64,000 nt of DNA from Bradyrhizobium japonicum USDA 6 (GCF_000284375.1 NC_017249.1:8301001-8365000); one strand, 5' to 3'. Counted from the stretch's first letter, positions 18,743 through 29,081 are shown. The notes: a model not told the origin generated them from the sequence alone. Numbers and translations: made by a program.

Positions 18743-20050
18743 TCACCGCCAGGCCCTGGCAAAACGGTAAGCATCGCCGACCAGACCTGACCATGACCGC
18801 GTCTTGACAAAGGATTTGAGGCTCGCCTTCTCCTTCTCAACCTTGGGCGTACCATCGACGCGCACAAAGTTCTGCATCGCCTTGGAGATAAGCTGCGGAT
18901 AAGTGAGAAAGAAATTTTCGGAGTGGGTATGCATGAGGGGTGGCAAATCCTTGTACTTCTTGAGATCTTTGATGACGAAAGAATCGTCCAACATCTTTTT
19001 GTAGATTGAGAGATTTGTTGCACTCATCGGTTCGCCGCGCGATTTGACCAGACCTATCGCTTCGGCCGCGATACGGCCCGATGTCATCGCGAGATTGGAG
19101 CCCTCACGATGAACGGCATTGTTGAGTTGGGCGGCATCGCCCACGACGACCCAGCCCTCCCCATAAAGCTGTGGGATCGATTTGTAACCGCCTTCGGGAA
19201 TGAGATGCGCCGAATATTCCTTTACTTCGGACCCTGCTATCAGTGGCGCCACAGAGGGATGCCTTTTGAATTCATCGAGCAGGCCATACGGCGTTTGGCC
19301 CGTGCGTTGGAAGTCGGCGACGAGACAACCGATGCCAAGCGAAATGCACTCTTTGTTGGCGTAGATGAAACCCATCCCGGTCATGCCGCGGGAAATGGTA
19401 CCGGCAGCCTCTATCACGACGCCTTCATCCCCCTTAAGATTGAAGCGTGCTTCGATGGTTTCACGGGGCAAGAAGTGCATTTCCTTCACCGCGAGCGCAA
19501 CGTTATCGGGTGCCGGACGGGCGCGCAGGCCCGCACGCGTGCCGAGCAAGCCATTGACCCCTTCGGCCAGAACGACGACGTCAGCATGTATCTCGCCGTC
19601 ACGGCGATCTGTACGAACACCGACGACCCTGTTACGATCGTCCTGCGCGAGCTCTGTGACGGTGGTCTCGCAAAGCACGATCGCGCCAGCTTCCCGCACC
19701 TTTGAAGAAAACCATTTGTCAAACTGGGCGCGTATAATCGTATAGCGGTTCGGCCTCTGCTCGTTGAAGTCCTCCGAACGGTAGTGCATGCCGACATGCG
19801 AGCGATCGTCCATCATCCAGAACCGCTGTTCGATCAGGTGGCGTTCGAGTGGCGCCTCCTCTCGAAACTCGGGGATCAGCTTTTCCATCATGTCGGCATA
19901 GAGGATGGCCCCCTGCACATTTTTCGATCCGGGATATTCGCCCCGCTCGAGCTGCAGCACCTTCATGCCCTGTTTGGCCATCGTCAATGCCGCCGCGTTG
20001 CCGGCCATACCGGCTCCGACCACGATCGCATCGAATCTCTCTTCAATCAT
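18743..20050 (-). CDS. fixC: Flavoprotein FixC (ETF-quinone oxidoreductase type)
   Basis: From ATG 20050 (GGAGATATTG before it) 435 residues. The N-terminal FAD-binding motif is [18 protein letters not shown], followed by the conserved [11 protein letters not shown], and [11 protein letters not shown] near residue 300 is the second FAD motif. FixC passes electrons from the FixAB flavoprotein to quinone in the membrane-associated FixABCX complex. Eleven bases separate it from fixB. Length is normal and the frame uninterrupted. Confidence 0.96.
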   Translation of the reverse strand: MIEERFDAIVVGAGMAGNAAALTMAKQGMKVLQLERGEYPGSKNVQGAILYADMMEKLIPEFREEAPLERHLIEQRFWMMDDRSHVGMHYRSEDFNEQRPNRYTIIRAQFDKWFSSKVREAGAIVLCETTVTELAQDDRNRVVGVRTDRRDGEIHADVVVLAEGVNGLLGTRAGLRARPAPDNVALAVKEMHFLPRETIEARFNLKGDEGVVIEAAGTISRGMTGMGFIYANKECISLGIGCLVADFQRTGQTPYGLLDEFKRHPSVAPLIAGSEVKEYSAHLIPEGGYKSIPQLYGEGWVVVGDAAQLNNAVHREGSNLAMTSGRIAAEAIGLVKSRGEPMSATNLSIYKKMLDDSFVIKDLKKYKDLPPLMHTHSENFFLTYPQLISKAMQNFVRVDGTPKVEKEKASLKSFVKTRSWSGLVGDAYRFARAWR

Positions 20051-20061
20051 CAATATCTCCT

Positions 20062-21171
20062 CTAGACCGCGATCCTGGCGCGCGAATCTGGCAGAAGCCG
20101 CGCGCGAAATGCAGCCGTCAGGGCTGGCAACAATTGCATAGCATCACTGACGATCGCGAGATGGGCGAAGTCGAAGATCGGAGCGTTTTTGTCCGTGTTA
20201 ACGGCGACGATCAGATCCGCGCCCTCGACGCCGACCCGGTGCTGGATCGCACCGGAAATGCCCGCGGCAATATAGAGCTTCGGCCGGATGGTTTTGCCTG
20301 TCTGACCGATTTGCCGGTCAGACGTAACCCAGCCCTTTTGCACGAGAGGACGCGAGCAGCCATATTCAGCCCCAAGCAGAGCTGCGAGCTCGCGTACCAA
20401 CCGGAAGTTCTCAGGCGATCCCAGTCCAAGGCCGCCCGCAACCACAACATCGGCATAGGCCAGAGTGGAAGTTTCTGCATCGCGGTCGGGTAGGAAGGAC
20501 AATACTTTCGTGACTATATCGTCTTCTACAAGGCCGAGCGGATGAACGACGATACGAGCGGCATCGCGCATAACGCGTGCAGGCATCGGCATCACTCGCG
20601 GGCGGACCGTGGCCATCTGCGGGCGGTAATTCAAGGTATAGATTGTGCAGAGCAACGAGCCGCCAAAAGTTGGCCGCGTCGCCGCAAGTGAACCGTCGGC
20701 GTCCACGTCCAGCGTGGTGCAGTCGGCAGTAAGCCCCGTCGATAGATTCGTCGCCACGGAACCTGCGAGATCGCGACCAAGCGTCGTGGCACCCAACAGT
20801 AATATCTCGGGCTTGTAGGTGTTGACGAGTTCGGTGAGCGCTTTCGTATAAGATTCGTTGCGGTAATCCGACAACACATTGTCGCTCACGAGATAGGCCA
20901 GATCGGCGCCGTAGCAAAAGGCTTCAAGTGCGGCGTTGCGTGTGTGCTGCCCCTCCGGACCGACAACGACAGCGGCAAGATTCACCTTTAGCCTGTCGGC
21001 AAGACCACGCCCCGCACCCATGAGCTCCCAGGAAACGGGATGCACTTGGCCCCGCTCCAGCTCGACGAAGACCCAGACGTGCTTGTACGACTTGAAGTGC
21101 TCCGGCAGTTCTTTTTTGGCTGCTCCGCGGCCGGCCCCTGCTGGCATCGCCGTTTTGCTGACCTTGCTCAT
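20062..21171 (-). CDS. fixB: Electron transfer flavoprotein alpha-type subunit FixB
   Basis: A 369-residue ETF-alpha homologue. N-terminal ETF domain with [21 protein letters not shown], and a C-terminal FAD domain with [43 protein letters not shown] and [16 protein letters not shown], the last typical of ETF-alpha. Together with FixA it forms the bifurcating flavoprotein. ATG 21171 has AGAGGAA upstream. First gene of fixBCX. I found no convincing -24/-12 element just upstream, so it may be transcribed with nifH-nifQ-nifW. Confidence 0.96.
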   Translation of the reverse strand: MSKVSKTAMPAGAGRGAAKKELPEHFKSYKHVWVFVELERGQVHPVSWELMGAGRGLADRLKVNLAAVVVGPEGQHTRNAALEAFCYGADLAYLVSDNVLSDYRNESYTKALTELVNTYKPEILLLGATTLGRDLAGSVATNLSTGLTADCTTLDVDADGSLAATRPTFGGSLLCTIYTLNYRPQMATVRPRVMPMPARVMRDAARIVVHPLGLVEDDIVTKVLSFLPDRDAETSTLAYADVVVAGGLGLGSPENFRLVRELAALLGAEYGCSRPLVQKGWVTSDRQIGQTGKTIRPKLYIAAGISGAIQHRVGVEGADLIVAVNTDKNAPIFDFAHLAIVSDAMQLLPALTAAFRARLLPDSRARIAV

Positions 21172-22121
21172 AGTCTAAATTCCTCTGGAGATAGGCGCGC
21201 CCGCGCCACGGGTTGCTTTTTCGCTTTCGTTAACCGAAGTTCACTTTTGGCCGGCAAGTGGCTGGCTGCTCTGCCCGCCTGCGCGCTCGGACCAGTCGCA
21301 CCACAATACGCGTCGTCGCAATTGGCGCACCCATTCGGCCGGCTTTGGAGGGATCTTGCAAACTGAATCCTTGGGTGCCGGGCTCGACGAGCGCCACCGT
21401 GGCCGGCCAGGACGAGGTGATCCTGACCGGCCACTTCCATGCCTTAGTTGACTAGTCCGTTCGCGGCGCCTCGCCGGTACCATCGATGGAGGTCCTGGCA
21501 AGGCTTCTGTCACGCGACCGTGCCGAGCCTCCAGCGCTGGCACTCCGTGTGGGAGGAGGGCACCACTTTTCGTAACGCAGTTTCTATCTGCGATGAGATG
21601 CAGACACATTTGAGCGGGATCGGGGGCCGATTTGATGCGGACGCTACTGTGCATAGCCGCCGCAAGAGCCGCGCGAAGGGGACACCTATTATTGACTACC
21701 ATCTCACCGTCACTACGAAACTGCGACCGCGTCAAAGACCGTTGCGAACAGACCTGACGGCATCGTAGGCCTCGATATGATGCCGCAGGGGGGCTCGGCA
21801 GGCACTGTAAGCAGCATCATGGGTCCTCCTTCAAACTCACCGCGGGCGCCACCATCTGTCGGCATCGATGATCAGATCAGCAGGACAACAGCAAGTGTCG
21901 TACCAGTTGCAAAGACGATTGAAGTCAGTGGGACGTATTGGCTTGCGCCACACATCAAACAGCTGCTGATACCTGGTCACGAATAATCCGGACATGGGTC
22001 GGGAATACGACAGCCGTTGGCCGGGCCATGACTAAGAGACTTGCCGCGATAAATAGAAAGCCGCATTAACGGAGCGCCTCGGCGTCCGCCGGACAGACTT
22101 CGCTTACAGTGGAACGCTAGG
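21172..22121. other. Interval between nifW and fixB
   Basis: About 0.95 kb. No recognisable gene; the open frames are Arg/Pro-rich and unrelated to known nif genes. No matching -24/-12 promoter pointing to fixB was found. Confidence 0.5.
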
Positions 22122-22463
22122 TCACTTCAACTCGCTCAAAGGAACGAAGGCCGCAGCCTTCTTGGAGTCTGAGACGGCATCCTTCAAAACCTTGAACACT
22201 CGCTCGTCGATCGGTGACGATGCCACGAAATCTCCATATGCCCGTTCCAGCATCGCCTTGCATCGAGTTCTGATTTCCGGCTCTGCGGCACCAGCAAATT
22301 TCTCCTGTGCGAGGTATTGTCCCATGCGCTTCAAAATGTGAAGGCGCGCGACATTCACGATCTTAGGGTCGTACTCGACGCCAAGCAGCGAAAAAAACTC
22401 CTCTGCCGATGAGGCCTTGCCGAGTCGATCTAGAATACCGGTTGCTGGGGATGAGCTGATCAT
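22122..22463 (-). CDS. nifW: Nitrogenase-stabilising protein NifW
   Basis: A 113-residue NifW. Family features: GILDRLGKASSAEEFFSLLG, then VNVARLHILKRMGQYLAQ and ERAYGDFVASSPIDERVFKVLK. NifW is a small cytoplasmic protein that protects or stabilises the MoFe protein, particularly against oxygen. ATG 22463 is preceded by GAAGGAGAAT. Length is normal. Downstream of nifQ on the same strand, but separated by 650 bases. Confidence 0.95.
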   Translation of the reverse strand: MISSSPATGILDRLGKASSAEEFFSLLGVEYDPKIVNVARLHILKRMGQYLAQEKFAGAAEPEIRTRCKAMLERAYGDFVASSPIDERVFKVLKDAVSDSKKAAAFVPLSELK

Positions 22464-23117
22464 CGAATATTCTCCTTCGGTTTAGCTCTGGTGAGCGCCC
22501 ACATTGAGCGGATCCGAAACAGTAACGACAACGCGCCCGCGGGTTTTGCGGTTGCGCTCAATCTGATGAGAACTCGGTGACGGCGCGGAAAGACTTCTCA
22601 TGACTGACACCTGAAGTTCGCGGGCCCGGTATATCCTAACACTTGGTTGACCTTTTCCATCGTTAGCTCCTGATGACTACACAGCCCGAAGACGGCATGG
22701 ATATTGTGGCAAGGGACCACATATTTCATCGACACCCTTGCGTCGACCCTCGCGTCGGCGCCTCTTTCCCGGGTCCGTGCGGCACTCCATCATGGTAAGC
22801 GGAAGATCTGCTTCGATAATTGCGCGGACGCGATGTTTTTGTTGACCGCGCCCGCCGTTACCGCCGCAGTCTTTGTGATCCTAACGGCCGACCTAGTGCA
22901 AGAAGTCACGCTTCTCTTTATGACCTTGTTCAGCAAATGCATCGTGGCAAATGCGACAGCGCTATGAGGCCGAACGCGTTGCCCTTTGGTGCGACAGGTC
23001 CGTTGCGGCGCACCAACACGGGTGAACTGTAGCCTAGCACTCGATCTTGCCGCCTTAACCACACGGCCGTCCGCTCGCATCCAAGTTGGTGATCCGCGCC
23101 CTCCTCCGACCTGCGGC
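22464..23117. other. Interval between nifQ and nifW
   Basis: About 650 bases. Open frames here are not recognisable. No promoter element clearly matches the -24/-12 consensus. Confidence 0.5.
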
Positions 23118-23894
23118 CTACAAATGCGGTGAAGCCTTTTCGGATAACGATGCGACTGCGGTCTCTCCTGGCGTTTCAGATGCCCGGCCGCTGGACACAG
23201 CCGGCCATGCTGCGGCCTGCAACAGCAAATCGCGCCGACGCTCGGCCATCCGGCTCTCACCGCTTTCTTCACCGAAACAGATGTTGAATTCGTTACATTG
23301 ATTGCACACGGGTGTCGTGCACATCGCAAGGCCTTCGTCCTCGCAAAGCATGCGGTAGAAGAAGCGCTTCCAACGCATATTGTTGACATTGCTCGCGGCG
23401 AGCGGCGCGAAATGCCGGCTCATCACGAGCGAGAGTTCGCCACGATCACGCAAGCCGAGAGCTTCCCAAAGATGGTCCGGCTCCATGGCGCGGCGCGCGA
23501 TCATCGCAGCCAGCCACCGGCCGATATCCCCTTCCGTCGAGCGATGCTTGAGCAACAGATCGCGAAGCATTGCGATCTCCTCATCCTCTTCCCGCTTGAA
23601 GGGCGCGGCCTGCTCCGGGGCCCTGATCCCGGTTGGGAGAAAGTGCTGCTCCAGTAAGACCGCCAATTCAACGCCGGACAGGCCAACTTTCTCAGACAGA
23701 CAGCCACCATCCATCGTGGCAGCCGCCAGGATAGACGCCAGGGCATGGCGATCGAGATTGCTGTCGATGGCGATATCGGCATTTGCAGGATGTTCACCGG
23801 TGAGCAGCCGGTAGGTTGAAATTCCCTTGTGCAACTGGCTATTGGCGTCAGCAGCACAGGCAGTCGTGAACGGAAGGACGTGCGGCTCGGACAT
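23118..23894 (-). CDS. nifQ: Molybdenum-processing protein NifQ
   Basis: From ATG 23894 258 residues; an extension upstream to 23936 is also open. NifQ donates molybdenum for FeMo-cofactor assembly. The diagnostic C-terminal metal motif CTTPVCNQCNEFNIC (C-x4-C-x2-C-x5-C) is intact, preceded by MRWKRFFYRMLCEDEG. ATIMDGG-like ATMDGGCLSEKVGLSG in the N-terminal half is also typical. It follows nifH on the same strand after 146 bases that contain two strong stem-loops. Confidence 0.93.
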   Translation of the reverse strand: MSEPHVLPFTTACAADANSQLHKGISTYRLLTGEHPANADIAIDSNLDRHALASILAAATMDGGCLSEKVGLSGVELAVLLEQHFLPTGIRAPEQAAPFKREEDEEIAMLRDLLLKHRSTEGDIGRWLAAMIARRAMEPDHLWEALGLRDRGELSLVMSRHFAPLAASNVNNMRWKRFFYRMLCEDEGLAMCTTPVCNQCNEFNICFGEESGESRMAERRRDLLLQAAAWPAVSSGRASETPGETAVASLSEKASPHL

Positions 23895-23962
23895 AACTCT
23901 GCGGTTTTTCACAATGCGTGGTTCGTCACGGCGCACTCTGGTTTTCGCGGCCGATCGTCAGT

Positions 23963-24031
23963 ATGCCGGCCCCCCCGGGAAGGGGGGTGAGGGAGACCGG
24001 CATCTGTCGCTCGCCTTCGCAAGGCGGCGAC
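23963..24031 (-). terminator. Two stem-loops between nifH and nifQ
   Basis: Hairpin 1 at 23963-24003 has ATGCCGG pairing with CCGGCAT around an inner CCCCCC/GGGGGG stem. Hairpin 2 at 24006-24031 has GTCGC..CGCCTT pairing with AAGGCG..GCGAC with one bulged T and a 3-base loop. On the transcribed (minus) strand they lie directly after the nifH stop without a clear T-run. They therefore look more like an mRNA-stabilising or attenuating structure than a simple terminator. Confidence 0.6.
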
Positions 24032-24040
24032 TCGCGGCCT

Positions 24041-25036
<996 letters not shown>

Positions 25037-25086
25037 TTACACGTCGGCGTGCACTCAGCCCTCACTCAGTGTTGCTGCCGCTTATC

Positions 25087-25102
25087 AGCAACAGCCGTGC
25101 CA
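25087..25102 (-). promoter_or_regulatory. Sigma54 promoter of nifH
   Basis: On the minus strand TGGCACGGCTGTTGCT, a perfect TGGCAC-N5-TTGCW match, about 160 bases before the nifH start; this leaves a leader of about 150 nt. Confidence 0.95.
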
Positions 25103-25172
25103 AGGTCTAACCCGGCACCTTAAGCTTCTGATTACGTTTCCAAAAGCAACCAGCCGGCGCGCGATCGTAGGC

Positions 25173-25188
25173 TGTTTTGGATCTGACA
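25173..25188. promoter_or_regulatory. NifA upstream activator site 1 (nifH / ArsC-like, shared)
   Basis: TGTTTTGGATCTGACA fits TGT-N10-ACA. It lies about 75 bases upstream of the nifH -24 element and about 95 bases upstream of the plus-strand promoter at 25278. Confidence 0.88.
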
Positions 25189-25201
25189 AGATCTGCCCGG
25201 C

Positions 25202-25217
25202 TGTCAGACAACGAACA
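25202..25217. promoter_or_regulatory. NifA upstream activator site 2 (shared)
   Basis: TGTCAGACAACGAACA fits TGT-N10-ACA. The centre-to-centre spacing from site 1 is 29 bases. Two such sites ahead of nifH are known in Bradyrhizobium. Confidence 0.85.
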
Positions 25218-25277
25218 AACAATCGCAAACATGAACGCCAACAGCCAAATAGGCTGACTTAGCCGATGCCGCCATTG

Positions 25278-25293
25278 TGGAACAGAACTTGCT
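25278..25293 (+). promoter_or_regulatory. Sigma54 promoter facing away from nifH
   Basis: TGGAACAGAACTTGCT: one mismatch to TGGCAC-N5-TTGCW. It reads into the small frame at 25330 and the ArsC-like gene at 25493, sharing the two NifA sites with nifH. Confidence 0.78.
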
Positions 25294-25329
25294 GCCGCTC
25301 GCGCAAGCTCAGCCATGTGAGGAGTAAAG

Positions 25330-25485
25330 ATGCCGGACGGAGTCAAAATGAGACGGGCCAGCGGCTTTGCAAATTCGCTGAGGGCGCACCATGCGCTGAT
25401 ATTGACGTTGACTGTCAAGAACTTCGAATGGCTCCCGGGAAGCAGCAGCCCTGTGCTATTCGCCCAGCATAGCACGCCTACATAG
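25330..25485 (+). CDS. Possible 51-residue leader protein
   Basis: ATG 25330 is preceded at ideal distance by GTGAGGAG, the best ribosome site in this stretch. The 51-codon frame ends 7 bases before the GTG start of the ArsC-like gene, which itself lacks a good ribosome site. It sits just after a -24/-12 promoter. The sequence (MPDGVKMRRASGFANSL...) has no recognised motif. It may encode a small protein, or be a leader whose translation couples to the next gene. Confidence 0.4.
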   Translation: MPDGVKMRRASGFANSLRAHHALILTLTVKNFEWLPGSSSPVLFAQHSTPT

Positions 25486-25492
25486 GTACGCC

Positions 25493-25918
25493 GTGGCTAC
25501 AATCATCTTTTATCAGAAGCCCGGCTGCGCCACGAACGCGCGTCAGATTCAAGCGCTAAAGTCCGCCGGTCATGACGTGGTCGTCCAGGACATCTTGAAG
25601 GAGCCATGGCATGCGGACGAATTGCGCAGCTTCTTTCGCAATATGCCCGTCGGCTCCTGGTTCAACCGAGCCGCGCCTCGTGTCAAGTCGGGCGAAGTCA
25701 ATCTCGATTCTATCGACGCGGCGAGCGCACTCGCATTGATGGTGAGTGATCCACTCCTGATACGACGACCGTTGATCGACTTAGACGGAATACGATGTGC
25801 CGGGCTCGATCGCGAGCCCGCGCTGTCGCTGCTTGGCCACCAGACGCAGGAGCATCTCCAGGGATGCCTGCACCAAGCAACTCGCACGCGCTGCCCGAAG
25901 ATGGGATCAAGCGAATGA
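25493..25918 (+). CDS. Nitrogenase-associated ArsC/Spx-type thioredoxin-fold protein
   Basis: From GTG 25493 141 residues. The N-terminus ATIIFYQKPGCATNARQIQAL has the thioredoxin-fold strand and single Cys of the ArsC/Spx family. EPWHADELRSFFRNMPVGSWFN and LIRRPLIDLDGIRCAGLD complete the fold. A subgroup of this family is named nitrogenase-associated protein because it occurs beside nif genes. Substrate unknown. It is transcribed away from nifH from a -24/-12 promoter that shares the nifH NifA sites, which supports a nif role. Start choice is by family; its ribosome site is poor, so coupling to the upstream small frame is possible. Confidence 0.82.
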   Translation: MATIIFYQKPGCATNARQIQALKSAGHDVVVQDILKEPWHADELRSFFRNMPVGSWFNRAAPRVKSGEVNLDSIDAASALALMVSDPLLIRRPLIDLDGIRCAGLDREPALSLLGHQTQEHLQGCLHQATRTRCPKMGSSE

Positions 25919-26052
25919 GCCTGTTCCGGACGATCACACCAGAAGAATGACGTTCTCGACTTGCGGCTTGCTTGGCGCGAGTATTTCCTTTAGCAAAACG
26001 TGTTTCGCAGCTGTGATCCTGATGCAACTGAGCGGCACGATCGCTCCCATAT

Positions 26053-26066
26053 TTGATTGGTATCAA
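26053..26066 (+). promoter_or_regulatory. FixK/FNR-type box upstream of ompW
   Basis: TTGATTGGTATCAA is a perfect palindromic FixK2/FNR site (TTGAT-N4-ATCAA). Its centre is 80 bases before the ompW start, leaving room for a -41.5 arrangement. Confidence 0.9.
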
Positions 26067-26139
26067 ATCTTTCGCCGTTCCTTATGTGTGACAGAGACCT
26101 TGCGCGGCTTCTCGCGCGACTTTTGGAATGGAGAATTCG

Positions 26140-26871
26140 ATGAGAGCAAGAACAGTCCTGGCAACTGTATCGGTCTTCGCGCTAGCGACCTCGTTGGCCA
26201 GCAACTCGGTACGTGGTGCTGATCTGGGTCCGGCGCCGGTCTACTATAAAGCTCCCCCTATTGAACCCCGCAACCCGTGGATGATCCGCCTGCGCGTGCT
26301 TGGCGTTTTGCCGGATACCGCAGGCAGTTCCGTCAACGTTCCAGGGACGCCGTTGCTGTCATCACCCAACTCTGGGCTTTCGATCAGCGATCAAGCTATA
26401 CCAGAGCTCGACATCACCTATTTCTTCACAGCTAACTTAGCCGCCGAACTCATTCTCGGCGTGACCAGCCATCACGTCAGCGGCAATGGCGCGCTCACAG
26501 GGCTCGATATCGGCAAAGCCTGGCTCTTGCCTCCTACACTGACCCTGCAATATCACTTCACCGATTTTGGGCCGCTTAAGCCCTATGTCGGCGCGGGCAT
26601 CAACTACACTGTATTCTTCAACCAATCGGCAGCCAATACTTCGCTCGCCGGGCTTTCCGTCACGGATCTAAACATCAAAAACCAATTCGGCGCGGCAGTC
26701 CAATTCGGTTTCGATTACATGCTCGATCGCCACTGGGGCCTCAACTTTGACGTTAAAAAGCTGTGGCTGCGGCCGGAGTACTCGGCCACCTTAAACAATG
26801 CGATTGCCGTTACGGGCCGCGCCCATATTGATCCATGGCTCGTCAGCGGCGGCGTCGCTTACAAGTTCTGA
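26140..26871 (+). CDS. ompW: Outer membrane protein OmpW family
   Basis: From ATG 26140 (GGAGAATTCG before it) 243 residues. Signal peptide MRARTVLATVSVFALATSLA, cleavage near RGA. The mature protein has the OmpW pattern: PWMIRLRVLGVLPD, ISDQAIPELDITYFFT, NLAAELILGVTSHHV, PPTLTLQYHFTDFGPLKPYVGAGINYTVFF and a C-terminal aromatic residue (VAYKF), as for eight-stranded beta-barrels. OmpW forms a small channel for hydrophobic compounds. A perfect FixK/FNR box predicts induction at low oxygen, as known for ompW under FNR in enterobacteria. No operon partner. Confidence 0.93.
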   Translation: MRARTVLATVSVFALATSLASNSVRGADLGPAPVYYKAPPIEPRNPWMIRLRVLGVLPDTAGSSVNVPGTPLLSSPNSGLSISDQAIPELDITYFFTANLAAELILGVTSHHVSGNGALTGLDIGKAWLLPPTLTLQYHFTDFGPLKPYVGAGINYTVFFNQSAANTSLAGLSVTDLNIKNQFGAAVQFGFDYMLDRHWGLNFDVKKLWLRPEYSATLNNAIAVTGRAHIDPWLVSGGVAYKF

Positions 26872-27276
26872 CGTTAGAGCAGAGCCAGAGTGGAGAGGCC
26901 GTTTGATAAACTCGGATCCCAGCAGGATCATCGAGCTCGTCTCCTACTCTCGCCGGACTGACACGGAAAGCCGGCTGACGCGCCATCGACGCGTCAGCTC
27001 GCAAGAGAGGGAACCGCTGGCGTTGCTCGCGCTGCAAGTTACGAATCGCGCAGCACGTGAGTAACATTACACAAACGTCGACTCAGAATATGATCATACG
27101 TCTGTTTCGCCACGCTTAAGACCGAAGCCATTTTCCCATTTGCCTGATAAGAAGGCGATACGCCGCTGACAGCCTAATCTTGGCCGCGAAGTGCCCGGTT
27201 AATCTCAGACGATCCGCCCCCCAACGTCGAGCCGACCATGCTAGCTAACCCGGCAAGCGGCCGCCAAGCGACGCCT
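26872..27276. other. Intergenic interval
   Basis: About 400 bases between convergent genes. No gene seen; no terminator with a clear T-run was identified. Confidence 0.5.
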
Positions 27277-27624
27277 CTAGCTTCGCTTGAGCACTATCAC
27301 AAGCCGGTCGACACGTTGGCCGTGCTTGAGGTGGGATATGACGATCTCGTCGACATCCTCAGGCGTGGTCGCGCGATACCAGACTCCGTCGGGATAGACA
27401 ACCAGCAAAGGACCAGAGTTACAAAAGCCAAGGCAGCCCGCAGTCGCGAAGCCAATATCGTCGAGGCCTTGCGCTTCGATCGCCTTGCCCATTCGATCCC
27501 ACAGAGCTTGCGCGCCGGAGGCGCCACAACTGCCGTGGGGATGGTTTGGCGGACGCTGCGTGTTGCACGCAAAGACATGGTGCCTATAGAGTTGAGGGAG
27601 ATGAAATTCTTTTTCTGAGTTCAC
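27277..27624 (-). CDS. Thioredoxin-like [2Fe-2S] ferredoxin
   Basis: A 115-residue protein starting at GTG 27624 (GAGGATAGGCGC before it). It has the (2Fe-2S) ferredoxin/thioredoxin-like pattern: HHVFACNTQRPPNH, then SCGASGAQALWDRM, then FATAGCLGFCNSGPLLVVYPDGVWY, giving four cysteines in C-x12-C...C-x3-C arrangement, and EDVDEIVISHLKHGQ near the end. Such proteins occur in nif clusters as electron carriers or sensors. It is the last gene before the convergent ompW. Role in nitrogen fixation inferred from place. Confidence 0.85.
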   Translation of the reverse strand: MNSEKEFHLPQLYRHHVFACNTQRPPNHPHGSCGASGAQALWDRMGKAIEAQGLDDIGFATAGCLGFCNSGPLLVVYPDGVWYRATTPEDVDEIVISHLKHGQRVDRLVIVLKRS

Positions 27625-27774
27625 GCGCCTATCCTCTGATAGTGAATTTCAGCTGTCGGGATGAGATGTGAGCGCATAGCCGCCCGCAATGTCCAACGAT
27701 GACCGTCCATTGGCGCATGGACACCTGCTGACACCAACTCCCGCTTGCGAAGGCAGTCGGAATGGTCGGGCGCC

Positions 27775-28074
27775 TTACTCGCTGTCGTCGCTGAGATGAG
27801 CGATAGGCACCTTCACGTCCGAAGGTCGCCTGCTGATCAATGACAACCTCTTCTCCCGGCATCGAGACCTCTCATTCATGCAACAATCCCCCCGATCAAC
27901 TTTCTCGAAGAGCAAGTTGCACACCAAATGCGTCATAGCGCGCCTCACAATTGAGGGAAGTTGCGGCAATGCCGACGTTCTCGCCGCTATCAGCGATTGA
28001 ATGCCCATGGCCTCGCTCAGAACAATAATGTCGGCCGGAGAGACGGCGTCGCCCTCGATCTGTTCACTCATCAA
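27775..28074 (-). CDS. Hypothetical protein, doubtful
   Basis: A 99-residue frame. The first half (VSPADIIVLSEAMGIQSLIA and LPSIVRRAMTHLVCNLLFEK) has a plausible helical pattern; the second half is Arg/Ser-rich. The ribosome site is weak. It lies between the [2Fe-2S] ferredoxin and the nifB-operon genes on the same strand. Possibly a decayed small gene. Confidence 0.3.
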   Translation of the reverse strand: MMSEQIEGDAVSPADIIVLSEAMGIQSLIAARTSALPQLPSIVRRAMTHLVCNLLFEKVDRGDCCMNERSRCREKRLSLISRRPSDVKVPIAHLSDDSE

Positions 28075-28343
28075 ATCGCGGTTACCGGTTCGCTCAACCC
28101 GGCCCCGTCGTTTCCTGCTTTAAGGTATCGACAGCAGTTCGGCTCAACCGGAATACCCCGCGGCCACGAGCGAGCGGCTGATAAGCCGAGCTGGCACGGG
28201 TGTTGAGGACATCGAACCACCCGTTCGGAGTGAGCTTCCCTGGACGCTGGCCGATTTGTATCACCCGCCCATTCGGGGCGAAGCGGACGTGGATGATGAT
28301 TTGTTACAAGCTCATACCGATTCCTTATTTTGGCCGCTTACGA

Positions 28344-28688
28344 TCACGAGCTGACACCCGACAAGCTCGACTGTAATGTGGTCGATTTCGAATATCTTAG
28401 CGGGACTCCTTCACGTGATTGCAGATGCGCGTCGTAGCACTGCTCGACCATGCGACACCACTCCAAGACATCATCGGTAGGCTTGCACAGCACTGCGCCG
28501 TATTCGGCCGGCTCATTGCTCACGGCCCAACATTCCTTTGGCCAATGCGATCCCGGTCGCCCGCGTTGAGTGTCGAACTCACGCATCACGCCCCGCCCGC
28601 GGCGCAGCTGGACAAAGGGACCCATGCCGTCGCTATCGGCAGCAAGCAGCCGTTCGATCTCGATCAATTCCTCGGTCGTGATCGCCAT
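28344..28688 (-). CDS. Small nif-cluster protein of unknown function
   Basis: A 114-residue protein: MAITTEELIEIERLLAADSD, then FVQLRRGRGVMREF and WAVSNEPAEYGAVLCKPTDD. The N-terminus looks like a folded alpha-helical start and the charged LIEIERLL pattern is regular. No domain recognised. It follows the DUF3024-like gene by 33 bases and belongs to the same direction as nifB-frxA-nifZ, so it is probably the distal part of that operon. Start ATG with GAGGATAGAAG upstream. Confidence 0.6.
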   Translation of the reverse strand: MAITTEELIEIERLLAADSDGMGPFVQLRRGRGVMREFDTQRGRPGSHWPKECWAVSNEPAEYGAVLCKPTDDVLEWCRMVEQCYDAHLQSREGVPLRYSKSTTLQSSLSGVSS

Positions 28689-28721
28689 CGTCGTTCTTCT
28701 ATCCTCGGGGACGGTGGTCCT

Positions 28722-29081
28722 TCATTGCCAGAACAGGCGCTCAGGATCCGCATTCAATTCGTCGATTGCAGGGATCAAGCGATGATAGAGGCTGTAAAAT
28801 TCCCAGACTCCCCCCGCATGATTTTTGCGAAACAGCTTCCAGATCCCGGTCACGCCATCATAAAGGATCAGCGCGACATCGACGAGCGCGCCATCCTTGT
28901 CGATATTGCGCGAGCAGCAGGGACTCTCGATGCAGTAGCCGCCCCACACGGGCGTCACGTTTGGCGAGACGTAGAGATAGCGCTTCCGCGCGCTCAAGCC
29001 GCGTTCGATCCGTTTGCGATCAAGCTCGTTGAGATGACGCGCCAACCCCGGTTTTACTTTCCTCATCAGTGCGGAATTCAT
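28722..29081 (-). CDS. DUF3024-like small nif-cluster protein
   Basis: A 119-residue protein, ATG 29081 with GGGAGG eight bases before it. The C-terminal half (GIWKLFRKNHAGGVWEFYSL and NADPERLFWQ) recalls DUF3024 proteins, which share the WKLYW...W..Y pattern and end in a D..xxFW motif. The middle (YVSPNVTPVWGGYCIESPCC) has three cysteines. The start lies inside the upstream 105-residue gene (62-base overlap). Function unknown; expression with nifB-nifZ is inferred. Confidence 0.6.
   Translation of the reverse strand: MNSALMRKVKPGLARHLNELDRKRIERGLSARKRYLYVSPNVTPVWGGYCIESPCCSRNIDKDGALVDVALILYDGVTGIWKLFRKNHAGGVWEFYSLYHRLIPAIDELNADPERLFWQ

Noticed and set aside
21172..22121. Possible fixA or nifV between nifW and fixB
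   Set aside because: No ETF-beta or homocitrate synthase motif in any frame.
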